From UBA1258 sp963643225 (GTDB lineage: Bacteria > Bacillota > Clostridia > Lachnospirales > Lachnospiraceae), in NCBI GenBank assembly GCA_963643225.1, contig CAVIIX010000003.1:73377-137376 (forward strand): DNA of 64,000 bases, in the 5' to 3' direction. Below the pieces are notes generated by a model. That model ran no database searches, was not told where the DNA came from, and saw only the letters and a list, made by a program, of their open reading frames with translations. How positions within the stretch are numbered: position 1 is the stretch's first letter; each line of letters starts with the position of its first letter. A program made the position numbers and the translations under genes. Below, in pieces: positions 52,251 through 61,389 of this stretch.

Positions 52251-52907
52251 CTAGATTCCCGCTCTTGACAGGCATAGGAAATAAACTTCCTTTACTCCCG
52301 CTCTTTTAAGCTCTGCCGCAATGGCATCAATTGTACTTCCTGTTGTAAAAATATCATCAATAATAACTACTCGCCTAAAGTTTACAACATTTTCTGTTAC
52401 AATAAAAGCCTTTTTCATATTAATGATACGACCTTTTTTGTCCTTGTACTTTTGAGGCAGAGTGTTTTTAAGGCGGGCTATTACATTTTCTGCCATAGGG
52501 ATTTCCGTAAGTCTGGAAATTTCTCTTGTCAGCTCTTCAGCCTGATTATACCCTCTCTTAATTAACCTTTTCTTACTAATGGGAACAGGTATCAAAGCAT
52601 CAGCCTTTAAGCCTGACAGCCAGTCTGAAAATTCCGTTGCCATAGCCTTTCCGTACGAATTTCCGTATTCAATACGGTTCATATATTTAAAGCGGTATAA
52701 GCTTTCAAAAATCGATGAATAGCCGTAAAGGCATCGTCCTCCGTCATAAAACCTTTGAATAATCGCTTTATCTTTTTCATAATATTCTATATCAGAAACC
52801 TTTATTAACTTTTTCTTACATTCCCGGCAAATGCCTTCTTCCGATATTTTTCTGACATCGTCACATACAGGACAACGCTTAGGATATAAAATCCTTAAAA
52901 TATTCAT
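52251..52907 (-). CDS. comFC: ComF-family phosphoribosyltransferase-like protein
   Basis: 218 residues. N-terminal zinc-binding cysteines (C-P-V-C and C-R-E-C), then a PRTase-like domain with P-V-P-I-S-K-K-R-L-I-K-R-G-Y-N-Q-A and the PRPP-loop V-V-I-I-D-D-I-F-T-T-G-S-T-I. ComFC/ComF proteins help internalise DNA during competence. Only comFC is present; comFA is not in the window. It precedes yvyF and follows recD2 by eight bases. Confidence 0.87.
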   Translation of the reverse strand: MNILRILYPKRCPVCDDVRKISEEGICRECKKKLIKVSDIEYYEKDKAIIQRFYDGGRCLYGYSSIFESLYRFKYMNRIEYGNSYGKAMATEFSDWLSGLKADALIPVPISKKRLIKRGYNQAEELTREISRLTEIPMAENVIARLKNTLPQKYKDKKGRIINMKKAFIVTENVVNFRRVVIIDDIFTTGSTIDAIAAELKRAGVKEVYFLCLSRAGI

Positions 52908-52915
52908 TTAAAATT

Positions 52916-55141
52916 TTACATCTCACCGAACACTTCGAGTATACGCTTTTTTAATCCGGAATATCTTAAGTTTTCCTGATTATTTTCTATCATTTCCTGT
53001 ACGACGCTTGAATTTCCGATCATCACAAGACAATTTTTGGCACGCGTTACACCCGTATATAGCAGATTTCTGTTCATAAGCTGCTTAGGGCCCTGCATAA
53101 TCGGCATGATAACTGCCTTATATTCACTGCCCTGAGCTTTATGAACGGTTACGGCATAGGCAAGCTCCAATTCATCTAAAGAATTAAAGGGGTAAGTCAC
53201 CCTTCTTTTATCGTCAAATTCGACCGTTAAGCTTGCATCGCAGTCGTCTATTTTCACGACTCTGCCAGTATCTCCGTTAAAGACGCCCATCCCTGCGTCT
53301 ATTGGGATATTGTGAAGGCCTAATATTTCCCATTCGGCCTGGTAATTATTGCGTATCTGCATTACCTTGTCGCCTTCTCTGAACACCGTCTCACCGAAGG
53401 CGTGCTCTTTTTTTGATTTATCAGGCGGATTTAATGCCTCCTGTAAATAATTGTTTAAAGAAACAACCCCTAAGGTACCTTTTCTGGTAGGGGTGAGCAC
53501 CTGTATGTCAAAAGGCTCCACCTGCACATAGGGCGGAAGGCTTTTTAGTATCAATTCAACAGTGTTTAGTAAAATCTTTCGTGAATCGTTTCTTTCGATA
53601 AAGAAAAAATCCTTACTGCCCTTTTCAACCACAATTGGCTCACCGTGGTTGATTCTGTGGGCATTTAATACAATATCTCCAGAGCCCTCCTGTCTGTATA
53701 TTTTTTCTAATTTGGTAACAGGAAAGCATTCAGATTCAATTAAGTCCCTTAACACCTGTCCCGGGCCTACGCTTGGAAGCTGGTGGTCGTCACCCACCAT
53801 TATAAGCCGTGCTCCTGATGGAAGTGCCTTTAATAAAGCCCTGAATAAGAAAATATCCACCATGGACATTTCATCCACAATTACCGCATCCACTTTTAAA
53901 GGATTTTCTTCGTTTCGTTCAAAGCCCGCGTTGTTTTTATCATCTTCCAATGCCCCGCTTAGCTCTAACAGTCTGTGAAGAGTCTTCGCTTCATAGCCTG
54001 TGGCCTCCGTCATGCGCTTTGCCGCTCTTCCTGTAGGTGCCGCCAGGGCAAGGTCGTAGCCTTCGCTTAAGAAATACTCAATTAATGTCTTTATGGTGGT
54101 AGTCTTACCGGTGCCAGGACCGCCCGTTATAATAGACACTCCGTTGGAGGCTGCCTTGATAACTGCCTGCTTTTGCAAATCGTCAAGCTCTATATTGTTG
54201 CGGTTTGCTATTACGCTTATTCTTCCTTCCAGTAAATCCGCATTTTTTTCACCATCTTCAAAAAATTCTAACGCTACCGTTCTAAGAAGTGCTGCCGCCG
54301 ACTGTTCTGCATAGAAATTGCTGTTAGAATATACCGCCGATTCCCTGATTATCAATTTCTTTTGCATTAAAAGATTTTGAATCTGTGGCTCAATTGCCTC
54401 TTCCTTTACTTCTAAAATTTCTGAAGCCTTTGATACGAGTATGTCCATGGGCAGGTACATAAAGCCCTGTCCTACAGCCAAAGAAAGGGTATAAAGAATC
54501 CCGCTCTGAATGCGATAATCAGAATCTGTTTTTGTACCCATTTTGCCGGCAATTTCATCGGCGGTTTTAAAGCCGATGCCGTTTATGTCTTCTGCGAGCC
54601 TGTAGGGATTTTCCTGTAACACCTTATATATTCTGTCTTCGTAATAAGCATAGATTTTGATGGCAAGGCTATTGCTGATGCCGTAGCTAGATAAATACAC
54701 CATGGCATCACGATAGCCCCTCTTTTCCTGCATCAAAACTCCTATTTCCTGGGCTTTTTTAAGGGTGATGCCCTTAATGCATTCAAGCTTCTCAGGATAA
54801 TTTTCCATTACCTCAAAGGTGTCCTTACCAAATTCATCGACGATTCTTTTGGCAAGAGTTGGACCTATTCCCTTGATAATGCCCGAGCTTAAATAACGAA
54901 GGATTGCGATTTCATCCTCCGGCTGTATTGCTTCGTATGAAGTTACCTTAAACTGTTTTCCGTAAATTCGATGTTCTGTCCATTCGCCCGATAATTTAAG
55001 CATCTCGCCTTCGGACACAGAAAGAAAGGAACCAACCGCGGTTTCCTCTGTGTTATCCTCCATGACGAAGTTCAGCACAGAGTATCCGTTTTCGGCGTTT
55101 CGATAGGTAATAGAAGATACATATCCCTGAATAATTTCCAT
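52916..55141 (-). CDS. recD2: RecD2-type ATP-dependent DNA helicase
   Basis: 741 residues: OB-like N-terminal domain (1-80), tandem helix-hairpin-helix motifs (about 85-200), then SF1B helicase domains with Walker A G-G-P-G-T-G-K-T at 340-347, Walker B V-D-E-M-S-M, Q-G/G-D-x-x-Q-L-P-S-V-G-P-G and the C-terminal V-H-K-A-Q-G-S-E motif. This is RecD2 (YrrC-like) rather than the RecBCD subunit. It acts in replication-fork and mismatch repair. The ATG at 55141 fits the family start (M-E-x-x-x-G-Y-V); a TTG three codons earlier is the alternative. Overlaps or abuts the FlgJ-like gene. Confidence 0.9.
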   Translation of the reverse strand: MEIIQGYVSSITYRNAENGYSVLNFVMEDNTEETAVGSFLSVSEGEMLKLSGEWTEHRIYGKQFKVTSYEAIQPEDEIAILRYLSSGIIKGIGPTLAKRIVDEFGKDTFEVMENYPEKLECIKGITLKKAQEIGVLMQEKRGYRDAMVYLSSYGISNSLAIKIYAYYEDRIYKVLQENPYRLAEDINGIGFKTADEIAGKMGTKTDSDYRIQSGILYTLSLAVGQGFMYLPMDILVSKASEILEVKEEAIEPQIQNLLMQKKLIIRESAVYSNSNFYAEQSAAALLRTVALEFFEDGEKNADLLEGRISVIANRNNIELDDLQKQAVIKAASNGVSIITGGPGTGKTTTIKTLIEYFLSEGYDLALAAPTGRAAKRMTEATGYEAKTLHRLLELSGALEDDKNNAGFERNEENPLKVDAVIVDEMSMVDIFLFRALLKALPSGARLIMVGDDHQLPSVGPGQVLRDLIESECFPVTKLEKIYRQEGSGDIVLNAHRINHGEPIVVEKGSKDFFFIERNDSRKILLNTVELILKSLPPYVQVEPFDIQVLTPTRKGTLGVVSLNNYLQEALNPPDKSKKEHAFGETVFREGDKVMQIRNNYQAEWEILGLHNIPIDAGMGVFNGDTGRVVKIDDCDASLTVEFDDKRRVTYPFNSLDELELAYAVTVHKAQGSEYKAVIMPIMQGPKQLMNRNLLYTGVTRAKNCLVMIGNSSVVQEMIENNQENLRYSGLKKRILEVFGEM

Positions 55142-55146
55142 ATCTG

Positions 55147-55503
55147 TCAATCGTAGTTACGTTTCATCTGCTCGTAAAGCATCTGAGCAAGGCCGAGGCT
55201 GTTGGTCTTAGTAGACTGAGCTGCAACCTCCTGTATCATTTCATCCTTGAAATAATCCACAAGCGTGGAGGTCGAAGAGGATGAATATTCCTCACCTTCT
55301 AAGGTTTCCGTCATTTTCTTAAGGCACTGCTCAAGAAAATATGCTTCAAACTGCTTGCACACATCCATTAATTCATCATCTGTGGCGTTTGTATAATCGG
55401 CATTTGTACTAATGCCTGACGCAGCAGAAGAGGCAGTCCTTGCGCTGTCTGCTATATATTGACTGTATATACTTGAGATTGAAGAAAAATCTATATCACT
55501 CAT
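55147..55503 (-). CDS. FlgJ-like rod-binding protein
   Basis: 118 residues equivalent to the N-terminal rod-binding domain of FlgJ (C-K-Q-F-E-A-Y-F-L-E-Q-C-L-K-K-M, then D-Y-F-K-D-E-M-I-Q-E-V-A); no peptidoglycan hydrolase domain. It should help cap or assemble the flagellar rod. It is encoded right after flgG and flgF, and its stop overlaps the recD2 start region. Confidence 0.82.
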   Translation of the reverse strand: MSDIDFSSISSIYSQYIADSARTASSAASGISTNADYTNATDDELMDVCKQFEAYFLEQCLKKMTETLEGEEYSSSSTSTLVDYFKDEMIQEVAAQSTKTNSLGLAQMLYEQMKRNYD

Positions 55504-55533
55504 GCATTATCCTTTCGGAATTATTACACTTAA

Positions 55534-56349
55534 TTAACGAAGGTTATTGGCCTGCTGCATCATTTCATCTGTTGCGGTTATTGCCTTTGAAGAAAATTCA
55601 TAGGCTCTCTGGGCTGTAATCAAATTAACCATTTCATCCACAACCTGCACATTTGAGCCTTCAAGATATCCCTGGCTTACCTTTGTCTTTTCAAGAGTAG
55701 TGTTAGTAGCTTCGTTTAAAGCCGCGCCGCTGGCAGCTGTCTGCTGATAAAGGCCTGAATCAGTTTTTTCAAGGCCTGCGGCGTTGTTAAACTGATAAAT
55801 ACCGAAGGTAATACCTAGGGACTTAGGATTGTTGTTTTCATCAGGATAACAGAAGGTACCGTCTCCTGTAACTGTAATACGGCTTGCCACATAATCAGTG
55901 CCAAAGGAAATAGCCTGACCGTTTGTGTCAAGTATGGGAAGGCCATCGCTGTTTGTCAGCATTATGCCGCCGTCAGAATTAATGGCCCACTTGAAGTCAC
56001 CGCTTCTTGAATAATATGTATTGCCGTCTTCACCACGTACCGAAAAAAATCCGCGGCCCGATAAAGCAAAGGCTGTATCCGATTCACTTGCAAGTAAAGC
56101 GCCATCTGTAAAAATAGAGGTAACAGAAGCATTTCTGACACCCAAACCTACCTGACAGCCTACAGGCTTTGTATCGCCGTTAGCGGATGTGGTCTTAGTC
56201 TGAATTGTCTGGTAAAGTAATGATTTAAATTCATTAACCTCGGTTTTATAGCCTGTTGTGTTAACGTTTGCAAGATTATTGGCAATTGTGTCTACGTTAG
56301 TCTGCTGAGCACGCATTCCTGTAGCTGCCGTCCATAAGCTTCTTACCAT
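55534..56349 (-). CDS. flgG: Flagellar distal rod protein FlgG (FlhP-like)
   Basis: 271 residues. N-terminal L-W-T-A-A-T-G-M-R-A-Q-Q-T-N-V-D-T-I-A-N-N-L-A-N-V-N-T-T-G-Y-K is the rod/hook signature, with the D0-forming C-terminus Y-L-E-G-S-N-V-Q-V-V-D-E-M-V-N-L-I-T-A-Q-R-A-Y-E. The length and the Q-V-V-x-E-M form match FlgG; the gene occupies the place of flhP in Bacillus. AAGGAGG precedes the ATG. Confidence 0.9.
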   Translation of the reverse strand: MVRSLWTAATGMRAQQTNVDTIANNLANVNTTGYKTEVNEFKSLLYQTIQTKTTSANGDTKPVGCQVGLGVRNASVTSIFTDGALLASESDTAFALSGRGFFSVRGEDGNTYYSRSGDFKWAINSDGGIMLTNSDGLPILDTNGQAISFGTDYVASRITVTGDGTFCYPDENNNPKSLGITFGIYQFNNAAGLEKTDSGLYQQTAASGAALNEATNTTLEKTKVSQGYLEGSNVQVVDEMVNLITAQRAYEFSSKAITATDEMMQQANNLR

Positions 56350-56362
56350 TTATAGAGCCTCC

Positions 56363-57136
56363 TTAGATTCTGCCTAACTGTGTGGCTGCGATTTCAAGAG
56401 TTTCGTCATAGGCCTTGATTATCTTCTGATTAGCCTCGTACTGACGGGTGATGCTGATTAAATCAACCATTTCAGTTACGACGTTAACGTTGGAAGTCTC
56501 AAGGTACCCGGAATAAACTGTGCAATCTGCTGCCTGAAGCGTAGCTCCCTCTACTGCATTTAAGAGATTCTCTCCGTATTTCTCTAAGTAATTATAATCA
56601 GCAAAGTCCACAAGCTGAAGCTGTGCCACAACCGTGTCATTCTGTATTATGCGTCCCTGGGAATCAATGGCGGCTTCCTTAAGCGGGTCGATCTGAATAC
56701 GACCGTTTGTACCCATTACATAGTCGCCGTCTTTGGTAGTAAGATATCCGTCAACCGTAAGCGTAAAGGAACCGTCACGTGTGTATTTCGTGGAGGTCTC
56801 TCCTGCCTTATTGGTAAATTCAATTGCAAAGAATCCGTCTCCGGACAATGCAAGATCATAGGTGTTGTCCGTAATTTTAAAGGAGCCCTGTGAATAATCC
56901 GTATAATTTTCACCAATCTTGACACCGGGAGTGTTAACTCCTATACGGTGTGGAATATTGGCAGCTTCCGAAGTATCTTTAACCTTTACAGCTAGGACTG
57001 AGTCGAAGGACTGGCTTGTGGTTCCTTCTTTTTTAAATCCTACGGTGGTGGAATTGGCAAGGTTATTGGTAAGCACGTCCATGCGGTGCTGTTCATTTAC
57101 CATGCCTGTATAAGCTGTGTATAAACCTTTAACCAT
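56363..57136 (-). CDS. flgF: Flagellar rod protein FlgF (FlhO-like)
   Basis: 257 residues with the N-terminal rod signature G-L-Y-T-A-Y-T-G-M-V-N-E-Q-H-R-M-D-V-L-T-N-N-L-A-N and the C-terminal Y-L-E-T-S-N-V-N-V-V-T-E-M-V-D-L-I. The shorter middle domain and place next to mreB match flhO of Bacillus, the FlgF equivalent. It is co-directional with flgG, 13 bases apart. Confidence 0.87.
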   Translation of the reverse strand: MVKGLYTAYTGMVNEQHRMDVLTNNLANSTTVGFKKEGTTSQSFDSVLAVKVKDTSEAANIPHRIGVNTPGVKIGENYTDYSQGSFKITDNTYDLALSGDGFFAIEFTNKAGETSTKYTRDGSFTLTVDGYLTTKDGDYVMGTNGRIQIDPLKEAAIDSQGRIIQNDTVVAQLQLVDFADYNYLEKYGENLLNAVEGATLQAADCTVYSGYLETSNVNVVTEMVDLISITRQYEANQKIIKAYDETLEIAATQLGRI

Positions 57137-57162
57137 GCCCAGTCTAGCCTCCGTTAATTGTC

Positions 57163-58158
57163 TTAGATTAAATCTTTATAGCCTGCAAGGAATTCAACAT
57201 ATTTACCGGTACCGATGGCAACTGCTGTCATGGGCTCCTCGGCTGTCATAGTGTTGATACCCATTCTATCTGAAATCAGCTCTTCAAGACCTCTAAGCAG
57301 GCTGCCGCCGCCTGTAAGCACGATTCCTCTTTCACCGATATCTGAAGCAAGCTCCGGAGGGGTTTTTTCAAGAACCGAGTGAATGGCGTCTACAATCTTG
57401 GCTGTAGTATCCTCAAGTGCCTCTCTTGTTTCTTCTGAAGAAATGTTGACGGTTACGGGAAGACCTGTTACAAGGTTACGTCCGCGTACGTCGAGGTATT
57501 TAATGTCGCTTGTCTTAAAGGCGCTTCCGATTTTGATCTTGATATCTTCTGCTGTTCTTTCGCCGATTAATAAATTGTGTTTCTTACGCATGTAACGCAC
57601 GATTGCTTCATCAAAGTCATCGCCTGCTACTTTAATGGAGGTACTCTCAACGGTGCTGCCTAAGGAAATAACAGCAATATCGGTAGTACCACCGCCTATA
57701 TCAACAATCATGTTGCCGCAGGGCTTTGCTATGTCGATACCGGCACCAATTGCTGCAGCGATAGGCTCCTCGATAATGGAAACCTCTCTTGCACCTGCCT
57801 GGTAGGTAGCATCTTCAACGGCCTTCTTTTCTACTTCAGTAACGCCTGAAGGCACGCAAACTGCGATACGTGGCTTGCGGTAGGTACGTCTTCCAAGAGC
57901 CTTTTGGATGAAATATTTCATCATCTTTTCTGTAACTGTATAGTCAGAAATAACACCCTGGCGGAGCGGTCTTACCGCAATAATGTTACCGGGTGTACGT
58001 CCAAGCATAAGGCGGGCATCCTCGCCGATTGCTTTGATTTTATTGGTATCTCTGTCAAAAGCTACAACTGAGGGCTCCTTTAATACAACGCCCTTTCCTC
58101 TGATATAAACGAGAACAGAAGCTGTTCCCAAATCAATTCCCAAGTCTGTATACTGCAT
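57163..58158 (-). CDS. mreB: MreB/Mbl actin-like cell-shape protein
   Basis: 331 residues with the actin-fold blocks D-L-G-I-D-L-G-T-A-S (phosphate 1), I-V-D-I-G-G-G-T-T-D (phosphate 2) and I-V-L-T-G-G-G-S-L-L-R-G (adenosine). It lies directly before flhO/flhP-like genes, the order mbl-flhO-flhP of Bacillus, so it is more likely Mbl than MreB of the mreBCD operon; the symbol mreB is used for the family. AAAGGG upstream of the ATG. Probable promoter -10 at 58212-58217. Confidence 0.9.
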   Translation of the reverse strand: MQYTDLGIDLGTASVLVYIRGKGVVLKEPSVVAFDRDTNKIKAIGEDARLMLGRTPGNIIAVRPLRQGVISDYTVTEKMMKYFIQKALGRRTYRKPRIAVCVPSGVTEVEKKAVEDATYQAGAREVSIIEEPIAAAIGAGIDIAKPCGNMIVDIGGGTTDIAVISLGSTVESTSIKVAGDDFDEAIVRYMRKKHNLLIGERTAEDIKIKIGSAFKTSDIKYLDVRGRNLVTGLPVTVNISSEETREALEDTTAKIVDAIHSVLEKTPPELASDIGERGIVLTGGGSLLRGLEELISDRMGINTMTAEEPMTAVAIGTGKYVEFLAGYKDLI

Positions 58159-58211
58159 CTTTAATCCCTTTCTATATTAAGCAAAAGCATAATCCTGTTC
58201 ATACTGAATTG

Positions 58212-58217
58212 ATTATA
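58212..58217 (-). promoter_or_regulatory. TATAAT -10 box upstream of mreB
   Basis: Perfect TATAAT on the minus strand, 54 bases before the mreB ATG. The -35 region (TTTTAT at 17 bases) is poor, so it may need an activator or depend on the -10 alone. Confidence 0.35.
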
Positions 58218-58382
58218 CCTTATCATAGTTTTAAATAAAAGGGACTAAATTATTTTTTTAGAATCTTTTAAATTTTATCGGCAGGTTTGGTCTAATACTT
58301 TAGGATAAAATGCCAGGCAAGTAATAATGCATGTATATGCAGGTCTTTTAAATAGTTTCCGCATTTTTCATTTTTAAGAAGG

Positions 58383-58443
58383 GTCAATGATATTTGCAAT
58401 CAGCCTTGCTACGGCTCTGCTAAAAGCGGTGATACGTGCCTTA
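58383..58443. repeat. Dispersed intergenic repeat, copy R3
   Basis: Begins GTCAATGATATTTGCAATCA, continues with CTTGCTACGGCTCTGCTAAA and ends AGCGGTGATACGTGCCTTA, matching R1 and R4 block by block. It lies 31 bases after the uvrA stop. Unlike R1 it is not followed by the long palindrome. Confidence 0.75.
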
Positions 58444-58473
58444 CAAGGTGCTTAGTCTAAAACCCCACCCCGT

Positions 58474-61341
58474 TTATTTCATCCTCATTTTTGATTTTTT
58501 AAGTTCCTTCTTAACATATATCCCCGTAAAGGATTTTTTGTTTTCAGCTACCTCTTCAGGGGTACCGCAGGCGATTACTTCGCCTCCGCCATCGCCGCCT
58601 TCAGGCCCCATGTCGATGATATAGTCGGCGGTTTTGATAACGTCAAGGTTATGCTCAATGACTACCACAGTGTTGCCGCCTTCAACAAGTCTTTTGAGAA
58701 TATCCGTAAGTCTGTGTACATCCGCAAAGTGAAGACCGGTTGTGGGCTCATCAAGAATGTAGATAGTCCTGCCGGTTGAACGTCTGCTTAATTCAGTGGC
58801 AAGCTTAACTCTTTGTGCTTCACCGCCTGATAACTGGGTTGAAGGCTGTCCAAGCTTAATGTATCCAAGCCCCACCTCGTTTAAGGTCTTTATTTTGTCC
58901 CGTATCGAAGGCACGTTTTCAAAAAATGCAACTGCCTCTTCAACGGTCATGTCCAGTACATCGTAAATGGATTTCCCCTTATATAAGCACTCTAAGGTCT
59001 CCCGGTTATAGCGCTTCCCGCCACACACTTCGCAGGGCACATATACGTCCGGCAAAAAGTGCATTTCAATTTTTATAATACCGTCACCCTGGCAGGCCTC
59101 GCAGCGGCCGCCTTTTACGTTAAAAGAAAATCTGCCTTTTTTATAGCCTCTTTCTTTAGCCTCTTTAGTGGTGGCAAAAAGGTCACGAATCTGATCAAAC
59201 ACACCTGTATAGGTGGCAGGGTTTGAACGGGGTGAACGCCCTATAGGCGACTGATCGATATCAATTATCTTATCAAGCTGCTCGATGCCTTCCATTGAAT
59301 CAAAATTGCCGGGAATGGTGCGGGCACGGTTAAGCTTTTTTTCAAGGTATTTATAAAGTATTTCATTGGTTAAGGAGCTCTTACCGGAGCCTGACACACC
59401 TGTCACGCAGGTAAACACACCAAGTGGTACTTTAACGTCGATATTTTTTAAATTGTTTTCTTTTGCCCCATGAATGGTCAAAAAACCGGTGGGTTTGCGC
59501 CTTATATCAGGCACAGGGATAAATTTTCTGCCGCTTAAATACTGGCCTGTGACGGATTTTGAAGCAGCCTTAATGTCTTCAACAGTACCTTCTGCCACGA
59601 GCTTACCGCCATTTACGCCGGCGCCTGGGCCTATGTCTATTATGTGATCTGCAGCGTACATTGTGTCTTCGTCATGCTCCACCACAAGCACCGTGTTTCC
59701 AAGGTCACGCAAATGCTTTAAGGTTGCTAAGAGCTTATCATTATCGCGCTGATGAAGTCCGATTGAAGGCTCGTCCAAAATGTATGTAACTCCCACAAGG
59801 CCTGAGCCTATCTGGGTAGCAAGACGTATACGCTGGGCTTCGCCACCAGAAAGTGAAGCGGTGGCACGTGACAGTGTAAGATAAGAAAGTCCAACATCCT
59901 TTAAAAAATTCACTCTTAATAAAATCTGTTCAATGACCTGATGGCCTATATATTCCTGCTGCCTAGTAAGGTTTAAATTTTTCATGAAATCCAAAAGCTT
60001 TGCTACAGAAAGAGTGGTGATTTCATAAATGTTTAAATCCCCGATTGTGACTGCAAGGGACTCTCTTTTAAGTCTCATGCCCTTACATTCTTCACAGGGA
60101 GAAATGTCCATAAAGGTTTCAAATTCAGCCTTGGCGGTTTCTGAAAAGGTCTCGCGATACCGCATTCTGCATATTTCAAGAATGCCTTCCCAGGTGACTT
60201 CATAGACACCCTGGCCACGCTGACTCTTATAATTAATCGGAAATTTTTCTCCCTCGTTACCATACCACAGCATTTTCTTTATGCTGTCAGGATAGTCCTC
60301 AAAGGGTGTATCCATATCAAAATCGTATATCTGCATTAATGACTGCATGATGGCATAGAGCCAGCTCTTTTTATCCATAATGGATTTAAAGCCGTTTACC
60401 TGAATGGCACCCTCATTTAAAGTCATGGATTCATCTGGAATAATCAGGCTTTTTGAAAATTCCATTTTGTAGCCAAGACCTGCACAAACAGGGCAGGCAC
60501 CGAAAGGATTGTTAAAGGAAAAGGATCTGGTTTCAACCTCGGGAATTGAAATTTCACAGTCTGGGCAGGCAAAATTTGTGGAGAAGGTAAGCTTTTCGCT
60601 TCCAAAAACATCCACATCCAAAAGGCCGTCCGTTAAATCGATTACTGTCTCAACAGAATCCGTTAAACGTTTTTGAATGTCAGGCTTTATCACAAGTCTG
60701 TCTACCACAATGTCGATATTATGCTTGATATTTTTGTCTAATGCGATTTCTTCTGAAAGCTCATACATGTTACCGTCGATTACGGCACGCACATATCCGG
60801 AACGCCTTGCCTTATCAAGAAGCTTTTCGTGCATACCTTTCTTACCCCTTACAATTGGTGCAAGAAGCTGTATCTTTGTGCCTTCTTCCAAAGAAAGAAT
60901 TCTGTCTACAATCTGATCTACCGACTGCTTATTGATAACGCGACCGCAATTAGGGCAGTGAACAATACCGATGCGGGCATACAAAAGTCTGAAACAATCA
61001 TAAATTTCAGTAACCGTTCCGACTGTAGAACGTGGATTACGATTAGTAGACTTTTGGTCGATTGAAATTGAAGGAGAAAGACCTTCGATGTTTTCAACAT
61101 TAGGCTTTTCCATCATGCCTAAAAACTGGCGTGCATAGGAAGACAAAGACTCCATGTAGCGTCTCTGCCCTTCCGCATAAATTGTGTCAAATGCAAGAGA
61201 GGACTTTCCAGATCCGGAAAGTCCTGTAATTACAACAAGCTTATTGCGTGGTATATCCACATTTAAATTTTTAAGATTGTGTTCATTGGCCCCACGGACT
61301 TTAATAACCTCGCCCTTAGGACGCATCTTCGTTTCTGACAT
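58474..61341 (-). CDS. uvrA: Excinuclease ABC subunit A
   Basis: 955 residues, full UvrA length, two ABC ATPase modules with Walker A G-L-S-G-S-G-K-S at 40-47 and a second G-V-S-G-S-G-K-S, two L-S-G-G-E-A-Q-R signatures and the zinc-binding C-x2-C...C-x2-C sites (C-P-N-C-G, C-E-A-C-Q-G-D-G...C-E-V-C-G-G). It finds bulky DNA damage for nucleotide excision repair. ATG with AGAGGT upstream. No uvrB or uvrC in the window. Confidence 0.97.
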   Translation of the reverse strand: MSETKMRPKGEVIKVRGANEHNLKNLNVDIPRNKLVVITGLSGSGKSSLAFDTIYAEGQRRYMESLSSYARQFLGMMEKPNVENIEGLSPSISIDQKSTNRNPRSTVGTVTEIYDCFRLLYARIGIVHCPNCGRVINKQSVDQIVDRILSLEEGTKIQLLAPIVRGKKGMHEKLLDKARRSGYVRAVIDGNMYELSEEIALDKNIKHNIDIVVDRLVIKPDIQKRLTDSVETVIDLTDGLLDVDVFGSEKLTFSTNFACPDCEISIPEVETRSFSFNNPFGACPVCAGLGYKMEFSKSLIIPDESMTLNEGAIQVNGFKSIMDKKSWLYAIMQSLMQIYDFDMDTPFEDYPDSIKKMLWYGNEGEKFPINYKSQRGQGVYEVTWEGILEICRMRYRETFSETAKAEFETFMDISPCEECKGMRLKRESLAVTIGDLNIYEITTLSVAKLLDFMKNLNLTRQQEYIGHQVIEQILLRVNFLKDVGLSYLTLSRATASLSGGEAQRIRLATQIGSGLVGVTYILDEPSIGLHQRDNDKLLATLKHLRDLGNTVLVVEHDEDTMYAADHIIDIGPGAGVNGGKLVAEGTVEDIKAASKSVTGQYLSGRKFIPVPDIRRKPTGFLTIHGAKENNLKNIDVKVPLGVFTCVTGVSGSGKSSLTNEILYKYLEKKLNRARTIPGNFDSMEGIEQLDKIIDIDQSPIGRSPRSNPATYTGVFDQIRDLFATTKEAKERGYKKGRFSFNVKGGRCEACQGDGIIKIEMHFLPDVYVPCEVCGGKRYNRETLECLYKGKSIYDVLDMTVEEAVAFFENVPSIRDKIKTLNEVGLGYIKLGQPSTQLSGGEAQRVKLATELSRRSTGRTIYILDEPTTGLHFADVHRLTDILKRLVEGGNTVVVIEHNLDVIKTADYIIDMGPEGGDGGGEVIACGTPEEVAENKKSFTGIYVKKELKKSKMRMK

Positions 61342-61389
61342 TTCTACCTCTGTTTATTCAAATTTCTGTTTCCTATCCGATATGAAGCT

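Larger units (their letters stand above)
58159..58473. other. 315-bp gap between uvrA and mreB with repeat R3
   Basis: No gene seen. It holds the mreB promoter candidate near 58212, an AT-rich stretch at 58230-58280, and dispersed repeat R3 at 58383-58443. No clear intrinsic terminator for uvrA could be recognised. Confidence 0.6.

Noticed and set aside
53562..53978. 138-codon plus-strand ORF opposite recD2
   Set aside because: Antisense shadow of conserved helicase motifs with no ribosome site.
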